DNA of 36,922 bases from Bathymodiolus heckerae thiotrophic gill symbiont. Lineage in GTDB: Bacteria; Pseudomonadota; Gammaproteobacteria; PS1; Pseudothioglobaceae. Location of the stretch: contig NZ_FQTP01000008.1 in assembly GCF_900128515.1 (NCBI RefSeq), forward strand, positions 1-36,922. Reading direction: 5' to 3'. The first letter of the stretch is position 1. Each line of letters begins with the position of its first letter. Position numbers and translations under genes: made by a program. Of this stretch, positions 35,255-36,922 are shown piece after piece. The notes below the pieces were generated by a model. The model was not told the DNA's origin. It saw only the letters and a program-made list of their open reading frames with translations, and searched no databases.

Positions 35255-36033
35255 AAACTTAAAACATTTATGCCTAATAGTGCTAGAAATATCGCAAAGA
35301 ATTTTTTCAGTTTTTTGCCGTCAACACTGTGCGTAACCTTGGCGCCAAGAGGTGCAAATAGCACGCTCGTCGCTACAATACTAATCAGTGCTTGAGTATG
35401 AATAAATCCTAATCCTTCGGCAATATTTTCAACATTCCAACCAGCAACTATAAAACCCAACGCACCAGCAACAGCAATTGGCATACCAACAGCAGCTGAA
35501 GTGGCAATAGCATTTTTAATATCCACCTTGTTATAGGTTAAAAATGGCGTGGTCATGGTGCCACCACCAATACCAACAACGGCCGAAACCAAGCCAATAA
35601 TATAGCCTGTTACTCGCCACACCCGTTTTTTCAAGCTATCGACATAGGCAGAACTGCTAAATCCAAAATACATAATAACTGCAACAGTAAGCTCAAAAAA
35701 TGCAAAGAATAGACGCATGAAATCAAAGCTCATCAACTTAGTCAGTAGCGCTCCACTAAATGCACCAAGCAGAATTGTAGGCATGAGTTTTCTAAAATTG
35801 TGCCAATGGATTGCACCATGCTGATGATGTGTCCAAACGCTAGAAATTGAGGTAAACACAATAGCCGCCAAAGCTGTACCTACCGCTGTATGCATAAGAA
35901 TAGCTTGATCGACACTGCCAGTAAGTAAATACAACAACACCGGCACCATAATAAGCCCACCACCAACGCCCAAAAGTCCAGCTATAAAACCAGAAAAAAC
36001 ACCAAGCAATAAGAAAGGTACTACTTCAACCAA
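35251..36033 (-). CDS. TauE/SafE-family anion exporter
   Basis: This 260-residue membrane protein has about eight hydrophobic segments in two homologous halves, each opening with a glycine-rich turn: FIAGLLGVGGGLIMVP in the first and VSAVVGIGGGTMTTPF in the second. This is the TauE/SafE (DUF81) family, proposed to export sulfite, sulfoacetate and other organosulfur anions. In a sulfur oxidiser, export of sulfite or another sulfur anion would fit, but the substrate is unknown. The start is TTG at 36033, 13 bases inside the upstream hydrolase gene, so the two are coupled. Confidence 0.88.
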   Translation of the reverse strand: MVEVVPFLLLGVFSGFIAGLLGVGGGLIMVPVLLYLLTGSVDQAILMHTAVGTALAAIVFTSISSVWTHHQHGAIHWHNFRKLMPTILLGAFSGALLTKLMSFDFMRLFFAFFELTVAVIMYFGFSSSAYVDSLKKRVWRVTGYIIGLVSAVVGIGGGTMTTPFLTYNKVDIKNAIATSAAVGMPIAVAGALGFIVAGWNVENIAEGLGFIHTQALISIVATSVLFAPLGAKVTHSVDGKKLKKFFAIFLALLGINVLSF

Positions 36034-36743
36034 TCACTAACCTCATCAATTAATAACTGATTTCTTTCATTAAAAAAATGATCCGCATCAACTCTTTTCT
36101 GTGTGTACTCTTTGTTGTTTGTATTAGCCCTATCAGCCGCACTACGCATAACCGATTGAATATCTTTATCACCATATAAATCTAAAATAGGTAGCTTGAT
36201 ATTCTTCAAATATCTAACTGTCATATCAGACATGCCAATACCGACAAAGCGTTTAACTGTGCCTAGATTACTGGTCAAAAAATGCGTAGACATCACGCCA
36301 CCAAAACTATGCGCAATTAATACATCTGTCTCTAAACTCTCAGATTTTAAATAGTTTAGCGCCGATTGAATGCGAGCATCAGCTTTATCCAATAATGACA
36401 TATAAGCATGTGAATCTGCCTCATTTTCTAATACTGGCATTTGCAATGATAAGGTATTAAACCCTTGCTCAGTAAGCGCTACACGAAGAACCTGAATAAC
36501 CTGCGGCCAATCAGGATGAACACCTTTCCCATGGACAATAATAGCGGCTTTATTACTGTCCGTCTCACTTGGTGTATAGATTGACATAAACTCATGATCA
36601 TTAGCCATTAGCCAAACCACATCACCATCCATAATCCCATCTTCAACTTGTTCAGCCCAACGTGCCTCTTTGGCAAAATCTGGTAAAGTTTGTGCAAAAG
36701 CAACATTGCTTAGTAATAATAACGAAATTAGTATTTTTCTCAT
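36021..36743 (-). CDS. Secreted alpha/beta hydrolase, DUF3530-like
   Basis: This 240-residue protein has a signal peptide (about 1-17, ending VAFA) and an alpha/beta-hydrolase fold. The oxyanion region is IIVHGKGVHPDWPQVIQVLR, the nucleophile is Ser146 in IAHSFGG, the acid is Asp192 or Asp194 in YGDKD, and the His is His222 in ADHFF. The HPDWPQVI segment with SLQMPVL recalls DUF3530, a family of unknown role in marine and other gammaproteobacteria. Substrate cannot be stated. The pairing with the TauE/SafE gene is probably a transcription unit. Confidence 0.8.
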   Translation of the reverse strand: MRKILISLLLLSNVAFAQTLPDFAKEARWAEQVEDGIMDGDVVWLMANDHEFMSIYTPSETDSNKAAIIVHGKGVHPDWPQVIQVLRVALTEQGFNTLSLQMPVLENEADSHAYMSLLDKADARIQSALNYLKSESLETDVLIAHSFGGVMSTHFLTSNLGTVKRFVGIGMSDMTVRYLKNIKLPILDLYGDKDIQSVMRSAADRANTNNKEYTQKRVDADHFFNERNQLLIDEVSDWLK

Positions 36744-36922
36744 ATTTTCCCCTTAATAATAAGATTTATTATAAATCAAAATTTCGAAAATAATAAAAAT
36801 ATGTATTTTTATCAAAAAAAATACCGAAGAAAGCCTGATATTTAAGCAACATTGAGAAGAATGCAGATTGGATAGAAATGAAGATTAACAGCAATCTAAA
36901 TATCAGACAAACGCATTATATC
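36744..36922. other. AT-rich region without gene at window end
   Basis: No gene is visible. Near the start is an AT-only palindrome, ATAAAAATA/TATTTTTAT at 36793-36812. Further on, CTGATATTTA (36835-36844) and TAAATATCAG (36897-36906) are exact inverted repeats about 52 bases apart, enclosing a second pair AGATTG/CAATCT. This may be a leader or a small RNA structure of a gene beyond the window, but nothing proves that. Confidence 0.4.

Overview
The window is a dense, AT-rich stretch of gammaproteobacterial chromosome, almost entirely core housekeeping genes. Gene order is gammaproteobacterial (pabC-mltG-tmk-holB; tig-clpP-clpX-lon; cytochrome c4 next to engB). A TusA/DsrE2-type sulfur-carrier pair and a TauE/SafE anion exporter point to a sulfur-oxidising lineage such as the SUP05/Thioglobus group or related bivalve-gill symbionts. 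That assignment is inferred from gene content and base composition; no marker gene proves it. No rRNA, tRNA, CRISPR array, prophage or recognisable defence island is visible.

Layout. 1-366: the 5' part of an IS1595-family transposase cut by the window edge, then an AT-rich gap. 367-2491: EnvZ/OmpR-type two-component pair. 2552-4262: hemW and rdgB, divergent from rpiA (4326-4988), which converges on a BepA-like periplasmic protease. 6337-7205: sigma70-type promoter, tusA, DsrE2-like gene, then an imperfect inverted repeat and a bidirectional terminator. 7390-13367 (minus): a compact operon reading pabC-mltG fusion, tmk, holB, hemL, LOG-family gene, HAD phosphatase. 13557-14177: membrane-anchored DUF302 protein with its own terminator. 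14263-16304: a metallo-beta-lactamase-fold gene with an internal deletion, a frameshifted ppnP, and pepA. 16370-18338: dsbC overlapping rsmB. 18354-20339: Kef-type antiporter. 20340-20752: a small graveyard with a diverged scrap of an rsmB 3' end and a broken small secreted-protein gene. 20753-27565 (minus): tig-clpP-clpX-hflX-lon protein quality-control operon. 27673-28695: a diheme cytochrome c4 and a monoheme cytochrome c. 28778-31861: engB and an AddB-like Fe-S nuclease. 31838-32932: cca. 32974-35254: msrB, mpl, ubiX. 35251-36743: TauE/SafE exporter and a secreted alpha/beta hydrolase.

The genes work together in clear blocks: proteostasis (Tig, ClpXP, Lon, HflX, DsbC, BepA, MsrB), cofactor and quinone synthesis (HemL, HemW, UbiX, PabC), cell-wall turnover (MltG, Mpl), DNA replication and repair (Tmk, HolB, RdgB, AddB-like) and sulfur trafficking (TusA/DsrE2).

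The most interesting points are not a new system but signs of gene-level change. They are an in-frame PabC-MltG fusion whose membrane topology makes sense, two single-base frameshifts in A homopolymers, an MBL-fold gene missing its middle, an orphan diverged rsmB tail, a perfect palindrome inside mpl, and a CCA enzyme that appears to have lost its HD-domain core.
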